A stretch of 64,000 nt of DNA, from the NCBI RefSeq assembly GCF_046250175.1, contig NZ_CP176468.1; one strand, written 5' to 3'. The notes below the pieces were generated by a model, which searched no databases, was not told the origin of the DNA, and saw only the letters and a program-made list of their open reading frames with translations. The DNA is from Psychromonas sp030397575 (GTDB lineage Bacteria > Pseudomonadota > Gammaproteobacteria > Enterobacterales > Psychromonadaceae). A program made the position numbers and the translations under genes. Every line of letters starts with the position of its first letter. Position 1 is the stretch's first letter. Positions 7,176 to 16,848 of the stretch are shown piece after piece.

Positions 7176-8495
7176 TTATTGTAAAAATGGTGACCATGCC
7201 GGTGATTTAACCTCACCATTATTCGCTGGTATATTCGCTTTAAATCGACCATCCATCGAAACTAGTGCTAAGCCTTGTTTACCTTGATAAACAGTGCTGT
7301 AAATAATCATACTGCCGTTTGGAGCAATACTTGGTGACTCATCTAACTGTGTTTTTGTTAAGGTTCTTAACTCACCAGATTCAAGGTCTTGCACCGCAAT
7401 CATATAATTCCCATTATGACGACTTACAAGTACAAGATTATCACCATCTGGGGTCATTGTACCACCTAAATTAATCTCACCTTCCCAAGTAAGGCGTTTC
7501 GCTTTGCCCGTTGCTAAAGACACTTGATAAATTTGTGGTCTTCCGCCTCGTTCAGATGAAAATATAATCGACTTTCCGTCAGGTGTCCAACTAGGTTCAG
7601 TATCTATGACACGATTATTTGTCAATCGTTTCAATGCTTTTGTCTTTATATTAAAAGTATATATCTCTGGTTGTCCATCTTTCGACAACACTAATGCTAA
7701 TTGAGTTCCATCTGGTGACCAAGTTGGTGAACCATTAATTTTAGGGAAAGAAGTCATTAACTCACGTTGCTGAGTATAAAGATCTTGAATATATACTTGA
7801 GAACGACGTTTCTCAAAGCTTACATAAGCCAGTTTACGCCCATCTGGAGACCAAGAAGGAGACATAATTGGCTGTTTTGAACGTAATACTAATTTCTCGC
7901 CTTCACCATCATAATCTGAGATACGTAATTGATATGGGTGTGTACTATCTCTGTCGATCGCAACATAAGCGATACGCGTTAAGAAGGCACCACGCTCACC
8001 AGTTAATTTTTCATAAACAATGTCACTAATGCGATGTGCGTATTGTCTTAACTGACTTGTAGTTATAGTACTGCGGCGCTTATCCATCACTGGATCAAAG
8101 TTAGGCATATTAACATTACCGGTTAATACGTCTAACAGCTCAAAAGTGACGATGTATTTACCAGCAGTGGTATCTGGTTTTACTTCACCCATAACAATCG
8201 CTTCAACACCTAACTCAGTCCAGGTAGAGTAATCAATATCTTTGCTGTTAGAAGGTGTTTTTGGCATTTTATCAATTGATAAAGGGCTAAATTTACCACT
8301 GCGTTGTAAATCAGCAGCAACAATTTCAGAGAAATTTTGTGGTTTTTTGCCTTTGCCTAGCCATTTAAAAGGCACAACAGCAATAGGACGTGCACTATTA
8401 ACGCCTTCTGTAATTAAAATTTCTAAACGTGCTGATGCATTGCTTGAAGCTGCAACCAGTATTATCAAACTAATTAATCGAACAAACATGTTCAT
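7176..8495 (-). CDS. tolB: Tol-Pal system periplasmic protein TolB
   Basis: This encodes 439 aa: a signal peptide (residues 1-21, ASSNASA), an N-terminal D1 domain (~30-165) and a six-bladed beta-propeller with recurring WSPDG motifs (SPSWSPDGRKLAYVS, SPTWSPDGTQLAL, EPSWTPDGKSIIF, TMTPDGDNLVL, SIAPNGSMIIYS). TolB binds Pal and is released from it by the TolA pulling cycle. The start is ATG 8495, three bases after the tolA stop region; a second ATG two codons in is also possible. Length is normal. Confidence 0.97.
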   Translation of the reverse strand: MNMFVRLISLIILVAASSNASARLEILITEGVNSARPIAVVPFKWLGKGKKPQNFSEIVAADLQRSGKFSPLSIDKMPKTPSNSKDIDYSTWTELGVEAIVMGEVKPDTTAGKYIVTFELLDVLTGNVNMPNFDPVMDKRRSTITTSQLRQYAHRISDIVYEKLTGERGAFLTRIAYVAIDRDSTHPYQLRISDYDGEGEKLVLRSKQPIMSPSWSPDGRKLAYVSFEKRRSQVYIQDLYTQQRELMTSFPKINGSPTWSPDGTQLALVLSKDGQPEIYTFNIKTKALKRLTNNRVIDTEPSWTPDGKSIIFSSERGGRPQIYQVSLATGKAKRLTWEGEINLGGTMTPDGDNLVLVSRHNGNYMIAVQDLESGELRTLTKTQLDESPSIAPNGSMIIYSTVYQGKQGLALVSMDGRFKANIPANNGEVKSPAWSPFLQ

Positions 8496-8498
8496 TCC

Positions 8499-9647
8499 TT
8501 ATAGGTCTGGCTCTAATGTAATATCGAAATCCCTAAACTGACCACTAATATCAGGATCCTTAGGAATAGGTAACGTTTTAGCCTGCAGTGTTGCTCGACG
8601 AGCAGAATCACATAACTTTTGATCACCTTTACTCATCACTGCACTTAATACTAATCCGTTAGAAGCTAATTTAATGGCTAATGTACAAGTTTGACCGCTC
8701 ATGCTTTGATCAACTTTCCAATTACGACTTATTTTAGAGCGAATCAGTGCTTGGTATCTAGCGATTTCAGAGGTTTGCTTTGCACTTCTTGCACTTGAGA
8801 AATCATCAGAAAACTCAGCTTCCATTTGTCTATCTAACTCTTCTTGTCTTAAACGTTCTTTTTCAGCTGCTGCTTTTTCTCTAGCAATTTTAGCTGCTTT
8901 TTCTTTTGCAGCTTTCTCAGCCGCCAATTTTTTAGCTTTCTCTTTCGCGGCTTTCTCAGCAGCTAATTTATCAGCTTTTTCTTTCGCCGCTTTTTCGGCA
9001 GCTAGTTTTTCAGCTTTCTCTTTCGCCGCTTTTTCGGCAGCTAATTTATCTGCTTTCTCTTTTGCCGCTTTTTCGGCAGCTAGTTTGTCAGCTTTCTCTT
9101 TCGCCGCTTTTTCGGCAGCTAATTTATCTGCTTTCTCTTTTGCCGCTTTTTCGGCTGCTAGTTTGTCTGCTTTCTCTTTCGCCGCTTTTTCGGCAGCTAA
9201 TTTATCTGCTTTTTTCTTTTCAGCTGCGGCGATAGCAGCTTGTTCAGCCTGTTTTTGCTCTTCCGCTGCTTTTGCCGCGGCTAATTTTTCATTTTCAATA
9301 CGCTTTTGTTCTTCTTGTTGACGTACTGCTTCTGCTTTTTCAGCCTTTAGCTTTTCATCTTTTTGCTTCTGCACCAGTGCTTGCTGACGTTGTTTTTCAG
9401 CTTCTTGCTCTGCTTGTAATTTACGCTGTTGATCTATTATCTTTTGCTGAGCTTGTTTTTGTTGCTCTGAATGCTTTGCCATACTATCAAGCATATCTTG
9501 ATTAATAACAGTGGCATCAATGATTGATGCTGCCTCAGGTTTATCTTTCGGCAGCGAGAAATCAATGTTCATCAACAACACACCTCCAATAATGAGATGC
9601 AAAGCAAATGCAGTAATAAATGCAATAATATTTGTGCTATTTTTCAT
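8499..9647 (-). CDS. tolA: Cell envelope integrity protein TolA
   Basis: This encodes 382 aa. One transmembrane helix (~8-28) carries the SHLS-like element ALHLIIGG that contacts TolQ/TolR. A very long Ala/Lys/Glu-rich helical domain II (~55-285) follows, built from 13-residue repeats. Domain III (~290-382, RYQALIRSKISRNWKVD, with a cysteine pair in QTCTLAI and QKLCDSA) binds TolB and Pal. It transmits proton-motive-force energy from TolQR to the outer membrane. It starts immediately after the tolR stop. Confidence 0.96.
   Translation of the reverse strand: MKNSTNIIAFITAFALHLIIGGVLLMNIDFSLPKDKPEAASIIDATVINQDMLDSMAKHSEQQKQAQQKIIDQQRKLQAEQEAEKQRQQALVQKQKDEKLKAEKAEAVRQQEEQKRIENEKLAAAKAAEEQKQAEQAAIAAAEKKKADKLAAEKAAKEKADKLAAEKAAKEKADKLAAEKAAKEKADKLAAEKAAKEKADKLAAEKAAKEKAEKLAAEKAAKEKADKLAAEKAAKEKAKKLAAEKAAKEKAAKIAREKAAAEKERLRQEELDRQMEAEFSDDFSSARSAKQTSEIARYQALIRSKISRNWKVDQSMSGQTCTLAIKLASNGLVLSAVMSKGDQKLCDSARRATLQAKTLPIPKDPDISGQFRDFDITLEPDL
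8859..9209 (-). repeat. 39-bp tandem repeats inside tolA (13-aa unit ADKLAAEKAAKEK)
   Basis: Residues ~147-263 of TolA consist of nine consecutive 13-residue units. Seven or eight are nearly identical (ADKLAAEKAAKEK with D/E/K change at position 2) and the last is degenerate (AAKIAREKAAAEK). The DNA units are also nearly identical, so copy number could change by slippage or recombination. Confidence 0.92.
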
Positions 9648-10079
9648 CTATTCGTCGGGCTCTGTCATTAAACCTAAAGAAGGCACGCCTGCTTGCTGTA
9701 GCAACACCATCAATTTCACCACACTTTTATAGTCGACATCACCATCGCCTTTCACGATAAATTGAGCATCAGGATCAAGCTCAATTTGTCCCGCTACAAG
9801 CGATGACATTTGCGATGCATCTAACGGTGTATCGGACTCATCACCTACGCTTAAATAGTAACGCCCCTGTTTATCAATTGAAGCAATTAAAGGCGGCTTG
9901 GAATCTTCAGGTAACGATTCTGCTGCGGCTTGCGGCAGATCGACTTTAACACCCTGTGTGACTAGCGGAGCCGTTACCATGAAGATGATCAGTAGTACCA
10001 GCATCACGTCGATGTAAGGTACTACATTAATTTCCGCAATAACGCGTTTTCGTCTAGGCGTTCGATAAGAATGTCGCAT
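9648..10079 (-). CDS. tolR: TolR, biopolymer transport protein of the Tol system
   Basis: This encodes 143 aa of the ExbD/TolR family. One N-terminal transmembrane helix (~18-40) contains the proton-path aspartate in VPYIDVMLVLLIIFMV. The periplasmic domain follows (~45-143). It forms the inner-membrane motor with TolQ. It is flanked by tolQ (5-base gap) and tolA (adjacent), as in the canonical operon. Confidence 0.97.
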   Translation of the reverse strand: MRHSYRTPRRKRVIAEINVVPYIDVMLVLLIIFMVTAPLVTQGVKVDLPQAAAESLPEDSKPPLIASIDKQGRYYLSVGDESDTPLDASQMSSLVAGQIELDPDAQFIVKGDGDVDYKSVVKLMVLLQQAGVPSLGLMTEPDE

Positions 10080-10084
10080 AATAG

Positions 10085-10768
10085 TTACTCACTCTCAGTC
10101 ATTGCTTGGCGCTGTAATATCGAGGTGAACTCTTCCATTAAGTTAATGTATGACGCTTCTAAATGACCAACTTGAGTAGAAAACTTGTTGTAAGCCATTA
10201 CAGCAGGAATCGCAGCAAATAGACCCATTGCAGTCGCGATCAAGGCTTCTGCGATACCTGGAGCAACCATAGATAAAGTAGCTTGTTGTACTTCACCTAA
10301 AGCGATAAATGAGTTCATGATCCCCCAAACCGTACCGAATAGGCCGATATATGGGCTAATAGAACCAATTGTTGCTAATGCAGGTAAACCAGATTCTAAC
10401 TCATCCATTTCACGCGATAAGGTGACACGCATTGAACGATGTGCCCCTTCGATAACGCTATCAACGTTACGCCCCGGCATGCGATGTAAACGAGAGAACT
10501 CTTTAAAGCCCATGTAGAATATTTTTTCGCCACCATTAACTCGTTCACTACGAGCAGCGGTTTCTTTGTATAATCGGCTTAAGTCATGACCTGACCAAAA
10601 GCGATCTTCGAAATGTTTCAGTGCTAACTTAGCCGACTTCAACATTCTTGAACGTGAGAAAATCAACGTCCATGAATAGATAGACATGCCTAAGAGCAAT
10701 AACATAACCGTTTTTACAAGCAAACTAGCTTGTAGGAATAACCCTAAAAATGACATATCAGCGTGCAC
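10085..10768 (-). CDS. tolQ: TolQ, proton channel component of the Tol motor
   Basis: This encodes 227 aa of the ExbB/TolQ family: TM1 (~10-32), a cytoplasmic loop, and TM2/TM3 (~130-200) with IGSISPYIGLFGTVWGIM and VAPGIAEALIATAMGLFAAI. The GTG at 10768 is taken as start because GAGG lies nine bases upstream and the N-terminus then aligns with the E. coli start (both have D-M four to five residues in). ATG 10756 is the alternative. It overlaps the ybgC stop, so translational coupling is likely. Confidence 0.95.
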   Translation of the reverse strand: MHADMSFLGLFLQASLLVKTVMLLLLGMSIYSWTLIFSRSRMLKSAKLALKHFEDRFWSGHDLSRLYKETAARSERVNGGEKIFYMGFKEFSRLHRMPGRNVDSVIEGAHRSMRVTLSREMDELESGLPALATIGSISPYIGLFGTVWGIMNSFIALGEVQQATLSMVAPGIAEALIATAMGLFAAIPAVMAYNKFSTQVGHLEASYINLMEEFTSILQRQAMTESE

Positions 10769-11162
10769 GAGTAATTACCTCAATTATTTCTGTTGGAATA
10801 GCGGTTGGTTTCATTTTATTCAAATTTACGCAAGCGATTAGAGTATCCGCCTGACAAAGAAGTTCCCTGTTTTCATCAAAAACTTTCTGTGTAAATAATA
10901 AGCTGGCTTTACGGTATGATGCAACCTCTGTTTCAATACTAAGTAGTTGATTAAATCGAGCAGACTTAATGCAGTCCATATCCACCTTTTTCACCATAAA
11001 AGCGATGCCTTCGTCTAGTAGCGTATCTTGTTGGATATTAAAATCGCGTAAAAACTCTGTTCGACCACGCTCAAAGAATTTCAGGTAATTTGCGTAATAA
11101 ACAACGCCGCCTGCATCTGTATCTTCATAATATATTCGAACTGGTAATGTTGAGGTTAACAA
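10758..11162 (-). CDS. ybgC: Acyl-CoA thioesterase YbgC (hotdog fold)
   Basis: This 134-aa member of the 4-hydroxybenzoyl-CoA thioesterase/YbgC family has the hallmark N-terminal motif YYEDTDAGGVVYYANYLKFF, including the catalytic aspartate (~D16). It acts on short-chain or acyl-ACP substrates in characterised homologues. The start is a TTG at 11162 with AAGGA seven bases upstream. It is the first gene of ybgC-tolQRAB-pal-cpoB and overlaps tolQ. Confidence 0.94.
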   Translation of the reverse strand: MLTSTLPVRIYYEDTDAGGVVYYANYLKFFERGRTEFLRDFNIQQDTLLDEGIAFMVKKVDMDCIKSARFNQLLSIETEVASYRKASLLFTQKVFDENRELLCQADTLIACVNLNKMKPTAIPTEIIEVITRAR

Positions 11163-11679
11163 ACTGTTTTCCTTATGCTAATTCTATTGAGGTAAGTACT
11201 AATAATAGTCGATCTGATAGTAAATTAATATGTCCATAGATTACTAGTAAAAGTACTCATCATACTCACTCAATTATGTTATATATAACGCTTATTTTAC
11301 ACAGATATAATGAAGTTGCATGTTGCTCAATAGTTGATTAAAAACAAGGTTGCATCAGTAAGCTGTAATTACTATTGAATTTAACTGTTCCTCTCAGTAT
11401 TGTGTGACCTCATTTCATTAATTTAGGCATGATTATTCCAATAGTCACTACGTTATAGTTTTTAGTATGTAACGCAGCTATTTTTGCATGGTTCGCAGTA
11501 CAAGTTCATAAAAATAATTGTAAAAGCCCGCTTTGTTTATCGATAACTGAGGTGAGTAAAATAGGTCCAAAATAGTAGACGCAACGTACAACTAATTTAA
11601 ACCCAGAATAAACAAAAGATGATGATCTGATCAGCTGTTTTTTGGTTACTTCAGCACAACACGACAATGAGCTACATAA
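11163..11679. other. Divergent intergenic region between ybgC and cydD
   Basis: This is 517 bases of AT-rich DNA that must hold the tol operon promoter (leftward) and the cydDC promoter (rightward). No ORF or RNA gene was found. An 11-base palindrome TGATCTGATCA lies near 11625-11636, about 45 bases before cydD, but it does not match a known operator well enough to name. Confidence 0.5.
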
Positions 11680-13491
11680 ATGAATATCCCTTTAGAAAAG
11701 CAATTAACAAAATGGTTAAAACAACAGAAAAAATCCTGCGGTTTCTTCCTTAATCTAACCGTTACTTTTGGTGTATTAACAGGCTTATCTCTTTTAGTTC
11801 AAGCCTATTTAATTGCCTCTATCATTCATAACATTGTGATCCTCGAGTTACCCACACAAGCATTAAGCAATCAGTTTATCGCTTTATTATGTTTAATTCC
11901 GGTCAGAGCACTCTTAGCTTTTGCTCGTGAACGCACCAGTTTCGAGGCAGGTAAACGTTTACGCTTACAAATCCGTCAGCAGGTATTAGACAAACTATGC
12001 GAATTAGGCCCTGCTTATATTAAAGGTAAACCTGCAGGAAGTTGGGCAACCATCGTCTTAGAACAAATTGAAGATCTACACGACTTTTATGCTCGCTATT
12101 TGCCGCAAATGTTATTGGCAGGCTTTATTCCTCTGACCATTTTAATTGCGGTTTTCCCGCTGAATTGGGCAGCAGGTTTAATTTTATTAACCACCGCTCC
12201 GTTGATCCCTATCTTCATGATTTTAGTCGGCAAAGGTGCAGCGGATGCTAACCGTAAAAACTTTAAAGTATTAACCCAATTAAGTGGCCACTTTATGGAT
12301 CGTCTAAAAGGTTTGAAAACCCTTAAGTTGTTTAACCAAGGTGAAACTGAGTTAAAGAACATTGAGTCAGCTTCAGAGTCATTCAGAGCTGGCACGATGG
12401 CAGTATTACGTTTGGCATTTTTAAGTTCAGCTGTCTTAGAGTTTTTTGCTGCTATCTCTATTGCTGTATTAGCTGTTTATTTTGGATTCAGCTTTTTAGG
12501 TGAACTCAACTTTGGCCATTACGGAGAAAGCATTACCTTATTTATTGGTGTGTTTGTATTAATGTTAGCCCCTGAGTTTTATCAACCTTTGCGTGATATG
12601 GGGACACATTATCATGCCAAAGCACAGGCTATTGGTGCAGCTGAAGCCCTTAAAGAGTTATTGGACTACCAGATTCCACATCAACAGCAAAGCGATACTG
12701 AAAACGCTCATGCTATCGATACCGAGCAAGCATTAACATTACAGGCAACAGAGCTTTGTGTTTATAGCCTAGACGGGAGCTTGTTAGTTGGGCCAATCAG
12801 CTTTACTGTCGACCCAGCGCAAGATGTTGCTCTGGTTGGCCCTAGTGGTTCAGGTAAAACCAGTTTGCTGAATGCGCTATTGGGCTTTTTACCCTACCAG
12901 GGTTCACTGCTTGTTAACGGTGTAGAGTTATCCAATATCGATAAAGCACAATGGCGTAAAAACTTAGCTTGGTTAGGACAAGATCCTCAACTCTTTTATG
13001 GTAGCGTGCGTGAAAATATCTCGATGGGTGATAGCACAGTAACAGACGGCACAATAAAGACATACTTACAGCAAGTCGCTATCTGGGACTTTATTGAGCA
13101 AAAACCATTGGGGCTTAACCACCCTATCGGTGAACAAATGTCAGGCCTTTCCGTAGGTCAAGCACAACGTATTGCCCTCGCTCGTGCATTAACTAAAAAC
13201 GCACAACTATTCTTACTAGATGAACCAACAGCGAGTTTAGACCAAGACAGCGAAAGAGTGATTTTCAATACAATTCAAGATGCAACCCAAGATATGACCA
13301 GTATCATGATCAGCCACCGTTTAGATCAGCTACAACACATGGACAACATCATTGTTATGGATCAAGGGAAAATAGTGCAACAAGGTGACTTCCAAACACT
13401 CAATAAAACACCGGGTCTATTTAATGATATGCAACAAGATATGAGTCATCTCGATAGTGCAATTTTAATGAACTCTCAGGCGGAAATATAA
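11680..13491 (+). CDS. cydD: CydD, ABC transporter subunit for cytochrome bd biogenesis
   Basis: This 603-aa half-transporter has six N-terminal transmembrane helices (~20-310) followed by an ATPase domain. Walker A is GPSGSGKTS (~387-395), the signature is LSVGQAQRIALARAL (~490) and Walker B is LFLLDEPTASLD (~510). CydDC exports reductant (cysteine/glutathione) to the periplasm and is required for haem insertion into cytochrome bd. Its stop overlaps the cydC start by one base, indicating coupled expression. It lies next to the oxidase genes cydABX in convergent orientation. Confidence 0.96.
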   Translation: MNIPLEKQLTKWLKQQKKSCGFFLNLTVTFGVLTGLSLLVQAYLIASIIHNIVILELPTQALSNQFIALLCLIPVRALLAFARERTSFEAGKRLRLQIRQQVLDKLCELGPAYIKGKPAGSWATIVLEQIEDLHDFYARYLPQMLLAGFIPLTILIAVFPLNWAAGLILLTTAPLIPIFMILVGKGAADANRKNFKVLTQLSGHFMDRLKGLKTLKLFNQGETELKNIESASESFRAGTMAVLRLAFLSSAVLEFFAAISIAVLAVYFGFSFLGELNFGHYGESITLFIGVFVLMLAPEFYQPLRDMGTHYHAKAQAIGAAEALKELLDYQIPHQQQSDTENAHAIDTEQALTLQATELCVYSLDGSLLVGPISFTVDPAQDVALVGPSGSGKTSLLNALLGFLPYQGSLLVNGVELSNIDKAQWRKNLAWLGQDPQLFYGSVRENISMGDSTVTDGTIKTYLQQVAIWDFIEQKPLGLNHPIGEQMSGLSVGQAQRIALARALTKNAQLFLLDEPTASLDQDSERVIFNTIQDATQDMTSIMISHRLDQLQHMDNIIVMDQGKIVQQGDFQTLNKTPGLFNDMQQDMSHLDSAILMNSQAEI

Positions 13492-15290
13492 TGACAGTAT
13501 TACTTCCCTTTATTCGACTTTTCAAAAAACAATGGCTAATGATGTCAGTGGGTTTGTTACTGAGTGTTATCGCCGTACTTGCTGGTATTGGTTTGTTATC
13601 TTTATCTGGCTGGTTTTTATCTGCATCGGCTGTTGCGGGTCTAACGCTTTTAGCCACGCAAAGCTTTAACTACTTCACCCCTGCCGGCGGTGTACGTTTC
13701 TTGTCTATTCTTCGAACAGCGAGTCGTTACGGTGAACGCTTAGCAACACACCAAGCTACTTTTAAATTACTGACTCAATTACGTGTATGGGCATGGCGGA
13801 AATTATTGCCACTCAGTGCTTCCAATATGCAAGGTAAGCGTCAAGGTGAAATACTCAATCGTTTAGTCTCTGATATTGATACATTAGATCATTTATATTT
13901 ACGCTTGCTAACTCCTCTATTCAGCGCTTTTTTTGTCCTGCTTGCGATGTTTTTTTTCTTAGCATGGTTTGACCTACACCTTGCTATCATTTTAACGTCG
14001 AGCTTATTAGTACTGTGGCTTGTATTACCGGTTTTATTCTACTTTTTAGGACGTAAACCAGGTATTGAACAACTACAAAATAAACGTCAATACCGTGTGC
14101 AACTATTGTCCTTTTTACAGGGTTTTTCTGAAATATCTCTATTTTCAGCAACGGATCGTTTTCGTCAACAGTTAGCTGAATCTGAACAAAAGCTATTAGC
14201 TAGCCAACAGATGACCGCCAATGTAATGGCATTTAGTCAGTCATTATTGATCCTATGCCACGGTTTTATTGTGTTAAGCATTTTATATATTGCCTCATCA
14301 GGTGTAGGTGAATACCAACCACCAGGCGCGATGCTAGCTATGGTTGGTTTTATGGCCTTAGCAAGTATTGAAATACTGTTACCAATCTCAGGGGCTTTCC
14401 AACATTTATCCTCTTGCATTAACGCGGCAACACGCGTCAACGATCTATTAGAACAAACACCTGATATTGTGTTTAACGAGCAAAGTACACAACGTATTAC
14501 ACAGGGTGATATTCACTTTAAAGATATCCAATTTGCTTACCAAGATGAAACATCGCAGCAAACAAATACGCCAGTATTAAATAACATTAACTTGACCATA
14601 AAAGCCGGCGAAAAAGTCGCTTTATTAGGTAAAACCGGTTGTGGTAAATCGACTTTATTATCGTTAATCACTCGAGAATGGGAAGCGAACTCAGGCAAGA
14701 TCACACTCGATGGTACCGCTATTGACCAATACTCACAGGCAGCACTAACTTCAGGAATTTCAGTCGTGAGTCAACGTGTTTACATTTTCTCTGGCACATT
14801 ACGTGATAACTTAATACTTGCTCAACCCAATACTAACCAGCAAACCTTTAACAATGCCGCAGAGCAAAAAGCAGCACGTGATATTAACGATCAATTATTG
14901 GGTTCTATATTAAATAAAGTGGGGTTGAATACATTAACCGAAGGAGAAAATCCTTTCGATACGTGGTTAGGAGAAGGTGGTAGACAATTATCCGGCGGTG
15001 AACAGAGACGCATTGGTGTCGCCCGCGCTTTATTGCATGATGCACCAATATTATTACTCGATGAACCTACTGAAGGTTTAGATAAACGAACTGAACGCGA
15101 TATATTAAAGCTGTTATTTGAGTTTGCAGAGCATAAAACGCTACTTATGATCAGCCACCGTTTAACCGCCATGGATAAAATGGATAACATCTACTTAATG
15201 GAAGAAGGATCATTACGCAATCAAGGTACTCATCAAACTCTTATTAAGACAGATGATTATTATGCCTGTTTACATAAACACTTGTGTTAA
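13491..15290 (+). CDS. cydC: CydC, ABC transporter subunit for cytochrome bd biogenesis
   Basis: This 599-aa partner of CydD has transmembrane domain ~15-315 and an ATPase domain with Walker A GKTGCGKST (~380-388), signature LSGGEQRRIGVARAL (~501) and Walker B ILLLDEPTEGLD (~520). The insertion between Walker A and the signature (~445-480) is somewhat long. It forms the heterodimeric thiol exporter with CydD. A hairpin follows the stop directly. Confidence 0.96.
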   Translation: MTVLLPFIRLFKKQWLMMSVGLLLSVIAVLAGIGLLSLSGWFLSASAVAGLTLLATQSFNYFTPAGGVRFLSILRTASRYGERLATHQATFKLLTQLRVWAWRKLLPLSASNMQGKRQGEILNRLVSDIDTLDHLYLRLLTPLFSAFFVLLAMFFFLAWFDLHLAIILTSSLLVLWLVLPVLFYFLGRKPGIEQLQNKRQYRVQLLSFLQGFSEISLFSATDRFRQQLAESEQKLLASQQMTANVMAFSQSLLILCHGFIVLSILYIASSGVGEYQPPGAMLAMVGFMALASIEILLPISGAFQHLSSCINAATRVNDLLEQTPDIVFNEQSTQRITQGDIHFKDIQFAYQDETSQQTNTPVLNNINLTIKAGEKVALLGKTGCGKSTLLSLITREWEANSGKITLDGTAIDQYSQAALTSGISVVSQRVYIFSGTLRDNLILAQPNTNQQTFNNAAEQKAARDINDQLLGSILNKVGLNTLTEGENPFDTWLGEGGRQLSGGEQRRIGVARALLHDAPILLLDEPTEGLDKRTERDILKLLFEFAEHKTLLMISHRLTAMDKMDNIYLMEEGSLRNQGTHQTLIKTDDYYACLHKHLC

Positions 15291-15298
15291 CGCGACTG

Positions 15299-15336
15299 AC
15301 AACGTTTAGGTTGGTAACAATCAACTTAAACGTTGT
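15299..15336 (+). terminator. Hairpin after cydC
   Basis: A 15-base-pair stem (ACAACGTTTAGGTTG with its near-perfect complement, one G-T pair, 8-base loop) starts nine bases after the cydC stop. No U tract follows, so it may protect the 3' end or act with Rho rather than terminate by itself. Confidence 0.4.
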
Positions 15337-15529
15337 GTTAGTGACGCTCACTAAAAATGCTCAATTGTAAATAAACGCTTATGTGAGCCATTAAAATATG
15401 GCTTTAGTACTTCAATATATGCCTTCTCAAACTTAACTCCATTTCTCTCCCTTACAAAGTTGACGTAATATTATTCGCTCTAAAAGGAGACTGCACTTAA
15501 GCTGGCCTGAGTAGTGTCAGAAAAAAGGC

Positions 15530-15565
15530 AAAAAAAAGCGGCTACTTTAAAAAGTAACCGCTTAA
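15530..15565 (-). terminator. Rho-independent terminator of cydABX
   Basis: On the minus strand an AAGCGGTTACTTT/AAAGTAGCCGCTT stem (one mismatch, 15537-15563) is followed by eight T residues. It begins about 17 bases after the cydX stop. Confidence 0.85.
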
Positions 15566-15579
15566 TTTAAAGACTAGTG

Positions 15580-15693
15580 TTATTTGTCTTGTTCTTCTTG
15601 TTCATTGGCTTCAGTTTGTTCATACCAAAGTCCATTGATAATGCCCAATGAGCAAGCCAGTAATACACCTAAAATCCATGCAAAATACCACAT
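15580..15693 (-). CDS. cydX: CydX, small subunit of cytochrome bd oxidase (37 aa)
   Basis: This short frame encodes 37 aa. It starts MWYFAWILGVLLACSLGI, giving a single transmembrane helix (~3-20), followed by NGLWYEQ and an acidic tail. MWYFxWILG and the conserved W/E positions are the CydX (YbgT) signature. The peptide packs against CydA and stabilises the haems of cytochrome bd. It starts 15 bases after the cydB stop and precedes the operon terminator, matching cydABX of E. coli. Confidence 0.95.
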   Translation of the reverse strand: MWYFAWILGVLLACSLGIINGLWYEQTEANEQEEQDK

Positions 15694-15708
15694 AATATAA
15701 TTCCTTAA

Positions 15709-16848
15709 TTAGTACGCTGAATGTTTATATTTAACTAAAAATTCTTTACCTACACGACCAAACATCTTGATATAACCGAAGCTGGTGTAAAGTAAAATGA
15801 TAGGTAAAAATATCGCAGCAGCAATTGTCATAATGTTTAATGTCAACTCACTTGAAGTCGCATCCCATACCGTCAAACTATGACTCGGGTTTAAGCTTGA
15901 AGGCATAATGAACGGGAACATGCTAACCGCACAAGTTAATAGCACACCAAATTGTGTAATACTGGTTGCGAAGAAAGCAAAACCACTGCGTTTAAAGATA
16001 CTCATTACAAAAGCAATTAATGGGAACAGTAAACCAACAATAGGTGCAAGCATCGAAATTGGGTAATCGCTGTAATTCTGTAACCAAGCACCTGGCTGTA
16101 TTTCTACAACTTTCGCTAATGGGTTAGATACACCGTTCAAATCAATCGCAGAGGTAATAACAAATCCATCAATACCTTTTGCTAACCAAAGGCCAGCAAG
16201 AGCAAATAATAAGGTTGTTAATGGAGCAATTATCAATGTCACTTTACGAGCACGCTCGTATAACGCCCCTTCAGTTTTCATTTGTAACCAAGTTGAACCT
16301 TGCAATACAAATAAACATAAACTGAATACACCCACTAATAATGCAAATGGGTTCAATAGTGCAAAGAAACCACCTTGGTAATTAGCACGTAGAAATTCGT
16401 CTAATACAAAAGGAACACCTTGTAATAAATTACCAAATGCAACACCGATCACGATTGGCGGTACAGTACTACCAACAAAGATTCCCCAGTCCCAACTAGA
16501 TTTCCAACGAGGGTCTGCCACTTTACCTCGGTAGTCAAACCCAACAGGTCTGAAGAATAATGCAAATAGTGTCAACATCATTGCCACATAGAAGCCTGAG
16601 AATGCCGTTGCATACACAGCAGGCCAAGCCGCAAAAATAGCACCAGCAGCTAATACTAGCCAAACCTGATTCCCTTCCCAGTGAGGGGCAATACTGTTAA
16701 TCATCATACGACGTTCATCATCACTTTTACCAATCACAGGTAAAAGCGTACCAACGCCCATATCAAAGCCATCAGTTACCACAAAACCAATTAGCAATAC
16801 GCTAATCAACACCCACCAAATTAATCTTAACGTTTCGTAATCAAACAT
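15709..16848 (-). CDS. cydB: Cytochrome bd ubiquinol oxidase subunit II
   Basis: This 379-aa integral membrane protein has about eight or nine helices. The N-terminus MFDYETLRLIWWVLISVLLIGF and the motif GFDMGVGTLLP (~28-38) are the CydB signature. The residues around D29, known for proton uptake in the E. coli enzyme, are kept. It is the pseudosymmetric partner of CydA in the inner membrane. Its start overlaps the cydA stop by one base. Confidence 0.97.
   Translation of the reverse strand: MFDYETLRLIWWVLISVLLIGFVVTDGFDMGVGTLLPVIGKSDDERRMMINSIAPHWEGNQVWLVLAAGAIFAAWPAVYATAFSGFYVAMMLTLFALFFRPVGFDYRGKVADPRWKSSWDWGIFVGSTVPPIVIGVAFGNLLQGVPFVLDEFLRANYQGGFFALLNPFALLVGVFSLCLFVLQGSTWLQMKTEGALYERARKVTLIIAPLTTLLFALAGLWLAKGIDGFVITSAIDLNGVSNPLAKVVEIQPGAWLQNYSDYPISMLAPIVGLLFPLIAFVMSIFKRSGFAFFATSITQFGVLLTCAVSMFPFIMPSSLNPSHSLTVWDATSSELTLNIMTIAAAIFLPIILLYTSFGYIKMFGRVGKEFLVKYKHSAY

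Noticed and set aside
9085..9505. Repetitive hydrophobic plus-strand frames (Ala/Phe/Ser repeats)
   Set aside because: They are the reverse complement of the TolA Ala/Lys repeats and not genes.
11625..11636. Palindrome TGATCTGATCA before cydD as an FNR site
   Set aside because: Half-site spacing does not fit TTGAT-N4-ATCAA, so no operator was called.
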